A stretch of DNA of 59,753 nucleotides from an uncultured Muribaculaceae bacterium (GTDB taxonomy: Bacteria > Bacteroidota > Bacteroidia > Bacteroidales > Muribaculaceae), in NCBI GenBank assembly GCA_947626355.1, contig CANQRV010000009.1, positions 1-59,753 of the forward strand, given 5' to 3'. Of the stretch, positions 9,710 to 19,678 are shown piece after piece; within the stretch, counting starts at the first letter, position 1, and the number at the start of each line of letters is the position of its first letter. The notes under the pieces are model-generated. The model worked only from the letters and a program-made list of their open reading frames with translations. It was not told the origin of the DNA and ran no database searches. A program made the position numbers and the translations under genes.

Positions 9710-10351
9710 TTATTGCAGGAACATGTTGTCGCGTTTCTCCTCGCCGATGGTGGTGGGCTCGCCGTGGCCGGGATAGACCACCGTATCGTCGGGCAGCGTG
9801 AGGAGCTTCTCCTTCAGCGCCGTGATGAGCTGCCGGTGATTGCCTCCCGCAAGGTCGGTGCGTCCTATGCTGCGGTAGAAGAGCGAGTCGCCGGCTATCA
9901 CGAAGCCGTCGGCTTTGTCGTAGAGCGCGAGGCCGCCGGGGGAGTGCCCTGGCACGTGGATTACCTTCAGCTCCCCCTCGCCGATCCGGATGGTGTCGCC
10001 CTCCTCGAGACGGTGGCCGAGAGTGACGTCGGCCACCTCGTCGCGCAGCCCGAACATGCGGGCCTGCTGCCCGATCTGGCGGCCGAGAGGCTCGTCGCCG
10101 GCGTGGGCCTCCGGCTCCACTCCGTAAGTGGAGGTCACAAAGCCGTTGCCCGCCACATGGTCTACATGCAGGTGGGTGTTGATGAGATGGGTCACTTTCA
10201 GCCCTTCCCTGTCGATGAATCCTGCGAGCGCCTCACGCTCGCGCTGCGTGCTCATGCCGGGGTCGATCACGGCGCAGTCTTTGGTCGCCGGATCATAGAC
10301 CACGTAGGTGTTGATGCCGAAGAGGCTGAACTGGAATATGGCTACTTTCAT
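9710..10351 (-). CDS. MBL-fold metallohydrolase, glyoxalase II-like
   Basis: Metallo-beta-lactamase-fold hydrolase of 213 residues. The metal-binding motif THLHVDH has His60, His62, Asp64 and His65; further ligands are VPGHSPGG, IAGDSLF (Asp) and VYPGHGEPT. This layout is that of small GloB-like hydroxyacylglutathione hydrolases and related thioesterases; the substrate cannot be told. It starts 1 nt after the rsmG stop, so the two are co-transcribed from the rsmG side. Confidence 0.85.
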   Translation of the reverse strand: MKVAIFQFSLFGINTYVVYDPATKDCAVIDPGMSTQREREALAGFIDREGLKVTHLINTHLHVDHVAGNGFVTSTYGVEPEAHAGDEPLGRQIGQQARMFGLRDEVADVTLGHRLEEGDTIRIGEGELKVIHVPGHSPGGLALYDKADGFVIAGDSLFYRSIGRTDLAGGNHRQLITALKEKLLTLPDDTVVYPGHGEPTTIGEEKRDNMFLQ

Positions 10352-10352
10352 G

Positions 10353-10976
10353 TCAGATCTGGGTATATACGATTTTCTTTGTGTCGAAAAATGGCTCCGT
10401 GAAATAGCGGGAGATGTCGATTACCTCCGATGTGCGCTTCATCCCCTTAAGCTCCTGGTCGAGATCACCACCCTTCAGGGCTATGACGCCGTTTGGCAAT
10501 GCGTTGCGGCCGACGGGGGAGATGTTGGGCTTCGCGGCCTTCACCAGGTCGGGGTGGGGCATCACGGCGCGGCTCACTACGAAGTCAAACCTGTCGTGGC
10601 ATTCTCCGCTGTCGCCGTGCTGGAAGGTCACGTTGCCGATGCCGGTTTCCCGGGCTATCTCCCTGGCCACGTTGATCTTCTTCGCTATGCGGTCGATCAG
10701 GTGGAAATCCACGTCGGGCATCAGGATTGCGAGCGGGAGTCCCGGAAGGCCGCCTCCCGTGCCGAGATCCATGATCCGCGACCCCGGGGCGAAGCGTATC
10801 AGCCTTGCGATGGCCAGTGAATGCAGCAGATGGTTGATCTCGAGGTTCTCTATGTCCTTGCGCGATATCACGTTGATTTTATCGTTCCACTGCGGATAGA
10901 GCGTCATGAGCGCCTCGAAACGCTCTTTCTGCCCGGCCGTGAGGCCTGGGAAATACTTGATTATATGGTTGATCAT
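10353..10976 (-). CDS. rsmG: 16S rRNA (guanine-N7)-methyltransferase RsmG
   Basis: SAM-dependent methyltransferase that makes m7G at position 527 (E. coli numbering) of 16S rRNA. The length of 207 residues is standard. The SAM motif IMDLGTGGGLPGLPLAI, the preceding HLLHSLAIARLI and the VVSRAVMPHPDLV segment identify the family. It is the first gene of a two-gene minus-strand unit with the MBL hydrolase. The short divergent region to the DUF3127 gene must hold its promoter, but no clear motif was seen. Confidence 0.95.
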   Translation of the reverse strand: MINHIIKYFPGLTAGQKERFEALMTLYPQWNDKINVISRKDIENLEINHLLHSLAIARLIRFAPGSRIMDLGTGGGLPGLPLAILMPDVDFHLIDRIAKKINVAREIARETGIGNVTFQHGDSGECHDRFDFVVSRAVMPHPDLVKAAKPNISPVGRNALPNGVIALKGGDLDQELKGMKRTSEVIDISRYFTEPFFDTKKIVYTQI

Positions 10977-11070
10977 TATGTCGTAATGAGGGTTATATGT
11001 CAGCAGGGGAGAGGCCGGGATGCCGAATCCCTTACATTATAACGAAAATCGGGCGGAAATTCTTTTAAGC

Positions 11071-11101
11071 TTGCGAGACTAAAATTAAATTCGTAACTTC
11101 G
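11071..11101 (+). promoter_or_regulatory. Promoter of the DUF3127 gene
   Basis: TTG at 11071-11073, a 20-nt spacer, then TAACTTCG at 11094-11101, one base from TAnnTTTG. The expected start of transcription is about 25 nt before ATG 11133. Confidence 0.6.
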
Positions 11102-11132
11102 CGTCAGATAAAATGACAAAACAACCCAGTAT

Positions 11133-11558
11133 ATGCAGTTTGAAGCAACTATGATTCAGGAGCTCCCCTTGCAGGAGGGAGTATCCAAGTCGGGCAATCC
11201 CTGGAAGAAAAAGGAATGGGTGTTCGAGACAGGCAGCGAAAGCGGTTATCCCCGCAAGGTGAAAGTGCAGTGCTTCGGCGACCGGAGCGATAATTTCACA
11301 TTCATTCCCGGCAAGAGATATGTGCTTGACGTTGACCTCGAGAGCCGTGAGTTCAACGGTCGTTGGTATACAGACGTCAGCGTGTTCCGCGCCCAGGAGA
11401 GCATGGCTCCGCAGGGGGGCATGCAGCCCGGAGGCATGGCTCCCGCCGGCGGATATCAGCAGGCGCCGGCTCCCCAGCCGTTTGGCGCTCCTCAACAGCC
11501 CGCGCAGAATCCTATCGGCGCCGGCGCTCCCAGCGAGACCGACGACCTGCCCTTCTGA
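11133..11558 (+). CDS. DUF3127 protein with SSB-like acidic C-terminal tip
   Basis: A protein of 141 residues. Residues 1-88 form a compact, beta-rich domain matching DUF3127 (SKSGNPWKKKEWVFET, KVQCFGD, DVDLESREFNGRWYTDV). Residues 89-132 are a Gly/Ala/Pro/Gln/Met-rich, presumably disordered linker. The protein ends SETDDLPF. This three-part build (small domain, PQG-rich linker, acidic tip ending in Pro-Phe) is that of bacterial SSB, whose tip recruits RecQ, RecJ and other repair factors. DUF3127 is common in Bacteroidota and its function is not known to me; binding of nucleic acid is inference. It stands alone between a promoter and a terminator. Confidence 0.88.
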   Translation: MQFEATMIQELPLQEGVSKSGNPWKKKEWVFETGSESGYPRKVKVQCFGDRSDNFTFIPGKRYVLDVDLESREFNGRWYTDVSVFRAQESMAPQGGMQPGGMAPAGGYQQAPAPQPFGAPQQPAQNPIGAGAPSETDDLPF

Positions 11559-11606
11559 GCTCACTGACAGCCGCCTCCCTCGCGGCGTTGATGATAAGCC
11601 AACACC

Positions 11607-11653
11607 CCGTGGATGGAAGAGACCTTTCCGGTCTAATCCCTCCACGGTTTTTA
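11607..11653 (+). terminator. Intrinsic terminator of the DUF3127 gene
   Basis: CCGTGGA (11607-11613) pairs with TCCACGG (11641-11647). An inner stem AGACC/GGTCT lies in the loop, and TTTTTA follows directly. Confidence 0.8.
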
Positions 11654-11731
11654 TCTGCCTCTTTTTTATATCGTTTTAATGGTTTTTTTATCCGTTTTCG
11701 CTCTAAAAACTGTCTATTTCCACTCTGCCTA

Positions 11732-11762
11732 TTGCCTGATAGCCGAAATATTAGTAACTTTG
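11732..11762 (+). promoter_or_regulatory. Promoter of the glycogen synthase operon
   Basis: TTG at 11732-11734, a 20-nt spacer and a perfect -7 element TAACTTTG at 11755-11762. The leader to ATG 11908 is about 140 nt, long for this genome, leaving room for post-transcriptional control. Confidence 0.75.
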
Positions 11763-11907
11763 CGCTTGAATTATTCCGTGTTAAGGTAAATGTCTGTGCT
11801 TGTTTTTCTATAACGGACGCCAAGCGGCTTCGAACGAAGTCGCCCGCTTTTGCGTTATGTAGATATATGGCACAACAGATGATAATGATCAACATCATAT
11901 TTTATAT

Positions 11908-13596
11908 ATGAATACAAATCCGCAGTTTCCCGCTCCGCACATCGGCCTGCTGACCGAGACAAGCTGGGAAGTATGCAACAAGATTGGCGGCATCTATACA
12001 GTGTTGTCGACCAAGGCGAGAGTGCTCAAGGAGACCTACGGCGACAAGCTCGTGTTTATCGGCCCCGATGTGTGGACATCCGACAACCCCTCGCCGGTCT
12101 TCATAGAGCGCAAGACCCTGCTGAAGCAGGCATCCTCCAAGCTCCGCCTCCCCTGGGATATCTCCATCCGTGTCGGGCGCTGGAATATTCCCGGCTCGCC
12201 GGTGGTGGTGCTCGTGAAGTTTGACGGCGTATATTCCCACCTCGATCCCATCTACGGCCAGATGTGGAAGCATTTCAAGGTCGATTCCCTCCATTCCTAC
12301 GGCGATTATGCCGAGGGATGCGCGTTTGCCGTGGCCTCGGCCATCGTCACGATGGCTCTCGCCGATCACCTCAAAGTGGCCCGCGGCAATGTGGTGGCGC
12401 ATTTCAACGAGTGGACCACAGCGATGGGTCTTCTCTATCTCAAGCTCAATTCGCCACATACGGCAACCGTCTTCACCACCCACGCCACAAGCATCGGCCG
12501 CAGCATATGCGGCAACGGCAAGCCCCTCTACGACTATTTCACCGGCTACAACGGCGACCAGATGGCCGCCGAGCTCAATATGCAGTCGAAACACTCGCTC
12601 GAGAAGGCGGCGGCCCATCAGGCCGACTGCTTCACCGCCGTCAGCGAGATCACGGCAAGGGAATGCGGGCAGCTTCTCGAAATCAGACCCCAGGTAGTGA
12701 CTCCCAACGGATTCGAGCCGGACTTCGTGCCCGGCGCAGCCTCCTACGCCGCTCTCCGTGCAAAGGGCAGAGCGCGACTCATCGAGGTCGCTTCCATTCT
12801 GAGAGGCAGAAAGTTTGCCGACGACGTGTTCATGGTTGCCACCTCGGGCCGCAATGAATACCGCAACAAGGGTCTCGACCTCTTTATCGATTCAATGGCG
12901 CAGCTCGACGACGACAAGCCGGCCGGCGACGTGCTCGCCTTCATACTCACCCCCGCCTGGGTGAAAGAGCCTTCGGGCGCCCTCATTGTGGATATGGCCG
13001 ACGGGGGACGCGTGCAGCCGATGCCCGACTTCATCACACACCGTCTCAACAACGAAGACAGTGACATGGTGTTCGGCCGTCTCCTCGACCTTGAGGCGCA
13101 GGGCACGTTCCACGGCAAGGTCCATGTGATCTACGTGCCCGTCTATCTCGACGGCCACGACGGCATAGTGGATATCTCCTACTACGACCTTCTCCCGGCC
13201 TTCGACATGTCGGTCTTCCCATCCTACTACGAGCCCTGGGGCTATACCCCCCTTGAGAGCGTGGCTTTCGGAGTGCCCACCGTCACCACCGACAAGGCGG
13301 GTTTCGGACAATGGGTGTCGGCCACTTTCAACGGCTCCCTTCTCCATACAGGCGTCGATGTCGTGGCCCGTACAGACTCCAACTATCAGCTGGCCGCCCA
13401 TGCCATAGCTGCAACCGTGGCCCGCTATCAGGCCCTTCCCCTTTCCGGGAAAGAGGAGGCGATGGCTGCCGCCCGCGCTACTGCCGCCCGTGCCAACTGG
13501 AAATTCTTTATCGAGAAATATTACGAAGCCTTCACCGTGGCTGAGAAGAGGCGCGACGCGCGTCTCGACATTACTGATAATAAAAATCTTAAGTGA
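11908..13596 (+). CDS. Glycogen synthase, GT3 (eukaryote-like) family
   Basis: A glycosyltransferase of 562 residues that extends an alpha-1,4-glucan from a sugar nucleotide. The N-terminal [20 protein letters not shown] corresponds to the donor-binding loop of yeast and animal glycogen synthases (GT3) rather than the KTGGL loop of bacterial GlgA (GT5). The C-terminal [14 protein letters not shown] carries the conserved catalytic Glu region of the family. The arginine cluster used for glucose-6-phosphate regulation in eukaryotes was not identified. It is followed by an alpha-glucan phosphorylase 5 nt downstream, so synthesis and breakdown genes form one operon. GT3 enzymes are known in Bacteroides. 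The sugar donor (UDP- or ADP-glucose) is not evident. Confidence 0.92.
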   Translation: MNTNPQFPAPHIGLLTETSWEVCNKIGGIYTVLSTKARVLKETYGDKLVFIGPDVWTSDNPSPVFIERKTLLKQASSKLRLPWDISIRVGRWNIPGSPVVVLVKFDGVYSHLDPIYGQMWKHFKVDSLHSYGDYAEGCAFAVASAIVTMALADHLKVARGNVVAHFNEWTTAMGLLYLKLNSPHTATVFTTHATSIGRSICGNGKPLYDYFTGYNGDQMAAELNMQSKHSLEKAAAHQADCFTAVSEITARECGQLLEIRPQVVTPNGFEPDFVPGAASYAALRAKGRARLIEVASILRGRKFADDVFMVATSGRNEYRNKGLDLFIDSMAQLDDDKPAGDVLAFILTPAWVKEPSGALIVDMADGGRVQPMPDFITHRLNNEDSDMVFGRLLDLEAQGTFHGKVHVIYVPVYLDGHDGIVDISYYDLLPAFDMSVFPSYYEPWGYTPLESVAFGVPTVTTDKAGFGQWVSATFNGSLLHTGVDVVARTDSNYQLAAHAIAATVARYQALPLSGKEEAMAAARATAARANWKFFIEKYYEAFTVAEKRRDARLDITDNKNLK

Positions 13597-13601
13597 ATAA
13601 T

Positions 13602-16166
13602 ATGAAACTACAGGTTAGCAACACCAACGAGCCCGTGTGGCGCAACGTCACTGTCAGCGCCCAGCTCCCCCCTGAACTGAAGAATCTCGAGGAGCTCTCG
13701 AGAAACTTGTGGTGGGTGTGGAACAGCGAGGCGAAAAGTCTTTTCCGCGACCTTGACCACGATCTCTGGAGAAAGGTAGGCGAGAACCCCGTCATGCTTC
13801 TCCAGCAGCTCTCCTACGAGCGCTACAAGGAGATTCTCGCGAGCGACGAGATGATGGAGCGTATCCGTGGCGTCTACGACGCTTTCAAGGCATACATGAA
13901 GGAGCCGATGCGCACCGATGTCCCCTCGGTGGCTTATTTCTCGATGGAATACGGCCTCTGCAACTGTCTCAAAATATATTCAGGCGGCCTCGGTGTGCTC
14001 GCCGGCGACTATATCAAGCAGGCTTCCGACAGCCGCGTCAACATGACCGCCGTCGGTTTCCTCTATCGGTTCGGCTATTTCTCGCAGTCGCTCTCGATCG
14101 ACGGCCAGCAGATCTCCAACTACGAGCCCCAGAATTTCGAGCAGCTCCCCATCGAGGCCGTGCTCGGAGAAGACGGGAAGCCCATGGTGCTCGAGGTGCC
14201 TTATCCCGGACGCATCGTCTATGCCCATGTCTGGAGGGTGAACGTGGGCCGCATGAAGCTCTACCTCCTCGACACCGACTTCGACATGAACTCCGAGTTC
14301 GACCGCTGGATCACTCAGAAGCTCTATGGCGGTGACTGGGAAAACCGCATGAAGCAGGAATACCTCCTCGGCATCGGCGGCATCTATATGCTCAACAAGC
14401 TCGGCATCCACACCGACATCTACCATGCCAACGAGGGACACGCCGCGCTCCTCAACCTCCAGCGCCTCGTCGACTACGTGCAGAAAGACCATCTTCCCTT
14501 CAATGTGGCTCTCGAGGTCGTAAGGTCGAGCTCGCTCTACACCGTGCATACCCCTGTGCCAGCCGGCCACGATTATTTCGACGAGTCGCTTCTCGGCAAG
14601 TATCTCGGAGAGTATCCCGCCAAGCTCGGCATATCATGGTCCGACCTCATCAACATGGGCCGTGAGAATCCCGATTCCAACGAACGATTCTCTATGAGCG
14701 TATTCGCACTCAACACCTGCCAGGAGGCCAACGGCGTCAGCTGGCTCCACGGCGAGGTCTCGAAGAGGATGTTCGCCGGCGTATGGAAAGGCTATGCTCC
14801 CGAGGAGTCGCACGTCACCTACGTCACCAACGGCGTCCACATGCCCACATGGGCCGCTTCCGAGTGGAAGGCGTTCTATGCGGAGAAGCTCGGTCCGAAG
14901 CTCTTTGAAGACCAGAGCAATCCCGAGGCATGGAAAGGCATCTTCGACGTGCCCGACGAAGAGATCTGGAACATGAGGATGATCCTTAAGAATAAGTTCA
15001 TCGACTTCGTGAAGCGCGACTTCCGTGAGAAGTGGCTCAAGAACCAGGGCGATCCCTCCGCCGTGGTGAAGATCGTCAACAAGATCAATCCCAACGCCCT
15101 CATCATCGGCTTCGCACGCCGCTTCGCCACATACAAGCGCGCCCACCTGCTATTCACCGACCTCGACCGTCTGGCCAAGATCGTCAACAACGAGCAGTAT
15201 CCCGTGCAGTTCATCTTCTCCGGCAAGGCACACCCTGCCGACGGCGCAGGCCAGGGCCTCATCAAGCACATCGTGGAGATTAGCCGCATGCCGCAGTTCC
15301 AGGGCAAGATCATCTTCCTCGAGGACTACAACATGATCGTGGCCAAGCGTCTCGTCAGCGGCGTCGACATCTGGCTCAACACCCCGACACGTCCTCTCGA
15401 GGCTTCCGGCACTTCGGGCGAGAAGGCCGAGATGAACGGCCTGCTCAATTTCTCCGTGCTCGACGGCTGGTGGTATGAAGGCTACCGTTTCGACGAGCTC
15501 GCCGGATGGGCGCTCACCGACAAGCGCACCTACACCGACCAGGGAATGCAGGACCAGCTCGACGCCGCCACCATCTACACCATGCTCGAGAACGAGATCA
15601 TCCCTCTCTATTTCCGCAAGAACTACAAGGGCTACAGCCCCGAGTGGATCGACCGCATCAAGCGCTCCATCGGCCATATCGCTCCCCACTTCACCATGAA
15701 GCGTCAGCTCGACGACTACATCAGCCGTCTATATGAGCCCGAGGCAAAGCGTGCCGCCCGCCTCAAGGCCAACGATTTCGCCAAGGCGCGCGAGATCGTG
15801 GCTTGGAAAGAGGAGGTAGCCTCCAAGTGGGACCAGGTGAAGGTGCTCTCCGTCGTTGTCAACGAGGGTGAGACCGGCAAGCCCGTCAACGCCGGCTCCG
15901 CTTTCGATGTCACCGCCGTGATCGACACCAAGGGCCTCGGCGACTCCATCGGCGTGGAGCTCGTGATCTATCGCGAGCACGACGGTCAGAGCACATACGC
16001 CGGCCGCGAGCCCCTCAAGGTCGTGAAGCGCGATGGCAGCGTCTTCACCTACGAGCTGAAGACGAAGGCCGTGGACGCCGGCATGTTCCGCTACGCCCTC
16101 CGGATGTATCCCTGCAATCCCGAGCTGCCCCACCGTCAGGATTTCGCCTACGTGCGCTGGTTCTGA
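13602..16166 (+). CDS. glgP: Alpha-glucan (glycogen) phosphorylase, GT35
   Basis: PLP enzyme that releases glucose-1-phosphate from storage glucan, 854 residues. An N-terminal DUF3417-type domain ([20 protein letters not shown]) precedes the phosphorylase core. The PLP lysine lies in [14 protein letters not shown], followed by the typical NFSVLDGWW. The C-terminal segment ends [13 protein letters not shown], as in the short bacterial/archaeal phosphorylase type. The frame also opens at GTG 13593, overlapping the previous stop; ATG 13602 is preferred, 5 nt after that stop. A strong terminator ends the operon. Confidence 0.95.
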   Translation: MKLQVSNTNEPVWRNVTVSAQLPPELKNLEELSRNLWWVWNSEAKSLFRDLDHDLWRKVGENPVMLLQQLSYERYKEILASDEMMERIRGVYDAFKAYMKEPMRTDVPSVAYFSMEYGLCNCLKIYSGGLGVLAGDYIKQASDSRVNMTAVGFLYRFGYFSQSLSIDGQQISNYEPQNFEQLPIEAVLGEDGKPMVLEVPYPGRIVYAHVWRVNVGRMKLYLLDTDFDMNSEFDRWITQKLYGGDWENRMKQEYLLGIGGIYMLNKLGIHTDIYHANEGHAALLNLQRLVDYVQKDHLPFNVALEVVRSSSLYTVHTPVPAGHDYFDESLLGKYLGEYPAKLGISWSDLINMGRENPDSNERFSMSVFALNTCQEANGVSWLHGEVSKRMFAGVWKGYAPEESHVTYVTNGVHMPTWAASEWKAFYAEKLGPKLFEDQSNPEAWKGIFDVPDEEIWNMRMILKNKFIDFVKRDFREKWLKNQGDPSAVVKIVNKINPNALIIGFARRFATYKRAHLLFTDLDRLAKIVNNEQYPVQFIFSGKAHPADGAGQGLIKHIVEISRMPQFQGKIIFLEDYNMIVAKRLVSGVDIWLNTPTRPLEASGTSGEKAEMNGLLNFSVLDGWWYEGYRFDELAGWALTDKRTYTDQGMQDQLDAATIYTMLENEIIPLYFRKNYKGYSPEWIDRIKRSIGHIAPHFTMKRQLDDYISRLYEPEAKRAARLKANDFAKAREIVAWKEEVASKWDQVKVLSVVVNEGETGKPVNAGSAFDVTAVIDTKGLGDSIGVELVIYREHDGQSTYAGREPLKVVKRDGSVFTYELKTKAVDAGMFRYALRMYPCNPELPHRQDFAYVRWF

Positions 16167-16192
16167 TGCCGGGTGGATAGAATATGACCTAT

Positions 16193-16229
16193 AAAAGGGT
16201 CGAATCGTGAAGCGATTCGACCCTTTTTT
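16193..16229 (+). terminator. Intrinsic terminator of the glycogen operon
   Basis: AAAAGGGTCGAATCG (16193-16207) pairs perfectly with CGATTCGACCCTTTT (16213-16227) around a 5-nt loop, and the T run continues after the stem. Confidence 0.9.
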
Positions 16230-16262
16230 CATAAATATGTTGTTTAACATATTTAAAATGTG

Positions 16263-16292
16263 TTTCCTTTTCCATTCTTTTTGCTAAATTGC
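16263..16292 (+). promoter_or_regulatory. Weak candidate promoter of the EF-G paralogue
   Basis: A TTTCC -33-like motif near 16263 and TAAATTGC at 16285-16292 are spaced about right, but each departs from consensus. A departure from the housekeeping motif would fit a gene needing an activator (inference). Confidence 0.35.
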
Positions 16293-16353
16293 AACCGTTT
16301 TTCCAGCCAGGGCTGGAAAAGCTCAGTCAGAACCTTCAAAACTCACTCATATT

Positions 16354-18510
16354 ATGAAGATTTACAAAACCGACGAAATCAAAAACATCGCCCTCATCGG
16401 ATCGAAGGGCTCGGGTAAAACCACACTCGCTGAGTCTATGCTCTTCGAGTGTGGAGTGATAAAACGCCGTGGAACCATCGAGGCGGGCAATACCGTCTCC
16501 GACTATTTCCCCGTTGAGAAGGAATACGGCTATTCCGTGTTCTCGACTGTCTTCAATGCCGAGTTCAACGGCAAGAAGCTCAACGTGATCGACTGCCCGG
16601 GTGCCGACGACTTTGTAGGCAGCACATATACAGCGCTCGGCGTCTGCGACACCGGCGTGCTCGTGGTCGATGCCGAATATGGCGTCGAGGTTGGTACGCA
16701 GAACACTTTCCGCACCACCGCTAAGCTCAGGAAGCCGGTGCTCTTCTGCCTCAACCAGATCGACGGCGAGAAGGCCGACTACGACAACGTGATGGAGCAG
16801 CTTCGCGAGCATTTCGGACCGAAGGTGGTGGCCGTGCAGTATCCTCTGCAGTCAGGCCCAGGCTTCAACGCCATGATCGATGTGCTGATGATGAAGAAAT
16901 ATGAGTGGGGACCGGAAGGTGGCAAGCCCGTGGTGTCCGACATTCCCGCAGATCAGATCGACAAGGCCAATGAGCTTCACAATGCTCTCGTCGAGGCTGC
17001 CGCCGAAAACGACGAGTCTCTTATGGACAAATATTTCGAGCAGGGTCATCTCACCGAGGACGAGATGCGCGAGGGCATCCGCAAGGGCCTCATCGACCGC
17101 TCGATCTATCCCGTCTTCATCGTCAGCGCCCTCAAGGACATGGGTGTGCGCCGCATGATGGAGTTCCTGGGCAATGTATGCCCGTTCGTCTCCGACATGC
17201 CAGACCCGGTGAACACAGCAGGCGAGCCTGTGGCTCCAAAGGCCGACGGCCCGCTCAGCATATATTTCTTCAAGACCTCCGTTGAGCCCCATATCGGCGA
17301 GGTGTCGTATTTCAAGGTGATGAGCGGCACGCTCAAGGCCGGCGACGACCTCGACAACGTGACCCGCGGCGGCAAGGAGCGTCTCGCTCAGATCTTCACT
17401 GTCTGCGGTCAGTATCGCAATCCTATCGACGCCCTACAGTCCGGCGACATAGGCGCTGCCGTGAAGCTCAAGGACGTGCGCACCGGCAATACCCTCGACA
17501 GCAAGGGCATCGACTGGCAGTTCGACTTCATCAAGTATCCCGCTCCCAAGTATGTGCGCGCCATCCGTCCGCTCACGGAGAGCGATTCCGAGAAGCTCAT
17601 GGGCGTCCTCACACGCATGCATGAGGAAGACCCGACATGGCTCGTTGAGCAGTCGAAGGAGCTCAAGCAGACCCTCATCAGCGGCCAGGGTGAGTTCCAT
17701 CTCCGCACCCTGAAGTGGCGTATCGAGAACAACGACAAGATTCCTATGGAATTCGTCGAGCCGAAGATTCCCTATCGCGAGACAATCACGAAGGCCGCGC
17801 GTGCCGACTACCGCCATAAGAAGCAGTCAGGAGGCTCCGGACAGTTCGGCGAGGTGCATCTGATCATCGAGCCTTACACGGAGGGCATGCCTGAGCCCGA
17901 TACCTACAAGTTCGGCAACCAGGAGTTCAAGCTCAACGTGCGCGACAAGCAGGAGATACCTCTGGAGTGGGGTGGCAAGCTCGTGGTCTACAACTGCATC
18001 GTGGGCGGCGCCATCGACGCCCGATTCATCCCCGCTATCGTGAAGGGCCTCATGGACCGCATGGAGCAGGGTCCGCTCACCGGCTCATACGCCCGCGACG
18101 TCAGGGTGATGATCTACGACGGCAAGATGCACCCCGTAGACTCCAACGAGATCTCGTTCCGTCTCGCCGGACGCAACGCATTCTCGCAGGCGTTCAAGGC
18201 AGCCAACCCGAAGATCCTCGAGCCCGTCTACGACGTGGAGGTGCTAACTCCGGGCGACACCATGGGCGACGTGATGAGCGACCTTCAGGGACGCCGCGCC
18301 ATCATCATGGGTATGGAGAGCGACAGCGGCATCGAGAAGCTGAGCGCCAAGGTGCCTCTCAAGGAGATGTCGTCCTACTCCACGTCGCTGAGTTCCATCA
18401 CCGGTGGCCGCAGCAGCTTCACGATGCAGTTCGCATCCTACGAGCTCGTGCCCTCCGACGTCCAGGAGCGTCTGCTCAAGGAGTATGCCGAGACCAATCA
18501 GGAAGACTGA
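16354..18510 (+). CDS. Elongation factor G paralogue (EF-G2) lacking canonical GTPase motifs
   Basis: A full-length EF-G-like protein of 718 residues, with domains I-V in order. The G motifs differ from working EF-G. G1 is GSKGSGKTT (16-24) instead of AHIDAGKTT. The switch I GIT motif reads EYGYSVFS (57-64). G3 is DCPGADDF (80-87), with Ala84 where the catalytic His of DTPGH should stand. G4 is NQID (134-137) instead of NKMD. Domain IV (HKKQSGGSGQFGEV) and domain V are well kept, so ribosome binding is likely retained. A paralogue of this kind in Bacteroides thetaiotaomicron is reported, from memory, to support translocation without GTP hydrolysis and to aid gut colonisation. It follows the glycogen operon but is separated by a terminator. 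Confidence 0.9.
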   Translation: MKIYKTDEIKNIALIGSKGSGKTTLAESMLFECGVIKRRGTIEAGNTVSDYFPVEKEYGYSVFSTVFNAEFNGKKLNVIDCPGADDFVGSTYTALGVCDTGVLVVDAEYGVEVGTQNTFRTTAKLRKPVLFCLNQIDGEKADYDNVMEQLREHFGPKVVAVQYPLQSGPGFNAMIDVLMMKKYEWGPEGGKPVVSDIPADQIDKANELHNALVEAAAENDESLMDKYFEQGHLTEDEMREGIRKGLIDRSIYPVFIVSALKDMGVRRMMEFLGNVCPFVSDMPDPVNTAGEPVAPKADGPLSIYFFKTSVEPHIGEVSYFKVMSGTLKAGDDLDNVTRGGKERLAQIFTVCGQYRNPIDALQSGDIGAAVKLKDVRTGNTLDSKGIDWQFDFIKYPAPKYVRAIRPLTESDSEKLMGVLTRMHEEDPTWLVEQSKELKQTLISGQGEFHLRTLKWRIENNDKIPMEFVEPKIPYRETITKAARADYRHKKQSGGSGQFGEVHLIIEPYTEGMPEPDTYKFGNQEFKLNVRDKQEIPLEWGGKLVVYNCIVGGAIDARFIPAIVKGLMDRMEQGPLTGSYARDVRVMIYDGKMHPVDSNEISFRLAGRNAFSQAFKAANPKILEPVYDVEVLTPGDTMGDVMSDLQGRRAIIMGMESDSGIEKLSAKVPLKEMSSYSTSLSSITGGRSSFTMQFASYELVPSDVQERLLKEYAETNQED

Positions 18511-18562
18511 TACTAATCGCGTAATCCTAAGTATATAATTCCTTTTCACCACTTGACTTACG

Positions 18563-18588
18563 GGGCCTGCCGATCGCTCGGCAGGCCC
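18563..18588 (+). terminator. Hairpin after the EF-G paralogue
   Basis: GGGCCTGCCGA (18563-18573) pairs perfectly with TCGGCAGGCCC (18578-18588) around a 4-nt loop. Only TT follows, so termination is probable but not certain. Confidence 0.6.
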
Positions 18589-18609
18589 TTAAGCATACTT
18601 AGAGGAGGA

Positions 18610-19653
18610 TTGGGTCATGCTATATCGGTTTCCCTCTTGATGGCCTCCGGCATGATTGCCTCAGCCGGTAATGTCGCTACCATCCGTGAGGGAAGAATAT
18701 GGGAGTATGTCTACTCAGAAGGAGGTGGACGGCCGACGTTGCCGGCATTCAACGGTGAGACGAACTCAGTGATGTTCCGGATGTGGTTTGACGGTACGGA
18801 GATGCGCGACGGCGTGGAATACCATCGGCTGGTGTCGTCGGAGACTATGGAAATCTGGGGATACAACTACGACCGCGATACTCAGGAAATGATATTCCAG
18901 GGCCTGCAGACCGTCCCCAACTGCAATCAGCAGGTCCGACTCCTGCGTGAGGACAACGGCAAGGTCTATATGTATGTGGACTCTTCGGTCAACGACTGCT
19001 TCGAGGCCGGCCAGCATAAGGATGTGCTTCTCTATGACTTCTCCAAGAATGTCGGTGAATCATATGAGACGATGTATTGCCTTCCGTATCTCGGCGGTAA
19101 TGTTTTTTGGTATTGGCAAGATTATGATGCACCCGCAAGCTCTATGGGTATCAAATCATCGGAGTATGTGACAATCGACGGTGAGGAATGTCTCTCTCAA
19201 ACAGCAAGAATCACTGTCGATTATGGTGAGGATCAATATGAGGAGCCTGATGATTACTGCATGATCGGGGGCATTGGTCTGACTGGCCGGGGCTATCTCC
19301 CGTTCATTATGCTCGACCTCAGGGCTGCCTCCATATATTTCAACTACAAGCTCAACCGGGTCTACAATGCTGAGGGAGAAATCATCTACCGTGGCGAGGA
19401 TATCGACACTTCGACTCTCTCCGTAGGGCGCATCATGATCGATGCCATGAGCCTGGCGTTCACAGACGGTGCTGTCAGAGCAGCCGGTTCCGGCGAGGTA
19501 AGCCTGTCGCTTTATGACATCAATGGAAGCGTTGTGGCCACCACAACAGCCTCGGACCGTGCCGAGATCGCCACCTCGATGCTGGCGCCCGGCATCTACA
19601 TCGCCGTCTGCAAGACTGCCGGCGGCTCCAAGACGATCCGCATCATAATCTGA
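18610..19653 (+). CDS. Exported protein of unknown function with degenerate T9SS-like tail
   Basis: About 347 residues from a TTG preceded by AGAGGAGG; the frame is open from TTG 18553, but that start lies in a terminator-like hairpin. ATG 18640 would leave a shorter leader. The N-terminus has a hydrophobic stretch ending ASAGNVA, consistent with a signal peptide. The body has no domain I recognise and is rich in aromatic and acidic residues. The last 70 residues (LSLYDINGSVVATTT through LAPGIYIAVCKTAGG) resemble a type IX secretion C-terminal sorting domain, so surface or extracellular location is plausible. Codon use is somewhat less GC-rich than its neighbours. Confidence 0.7.
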   Translation: MGHAISVSLLMASGMIASAGNVATIREGRIWEYVYSEGGGRPTLPAFNGETNSVMFRMWFDGTEMRDGVEYHRLVSSETMEIWGYNYDRDTQEMIFQGLQTVPNCNQQVRLLREDNGKVYMYVDSSVNDCFEAGQHKDVLLYDFSKNVGESYETMYCLPYLGGNVFWYWQDYDAPASSMGIKSSEYVTIDGEECLSQTARITVDYGEDQYEEPDDYCMIGGIGLTGRGYLPFIMLDLRAASIYFNYKLNRVYNAEGEIIYRGEDIDTSTLSVGRIMIDAMSLAFTDGAVRAAGSGEVSLSLYDINGSVVATTTASDRAEIATSMLAPGIYIAVCKTAGGSKTIRIII

Positions 19654-19678
19654 TACCTCCTTTCCAGACATATCCCGG

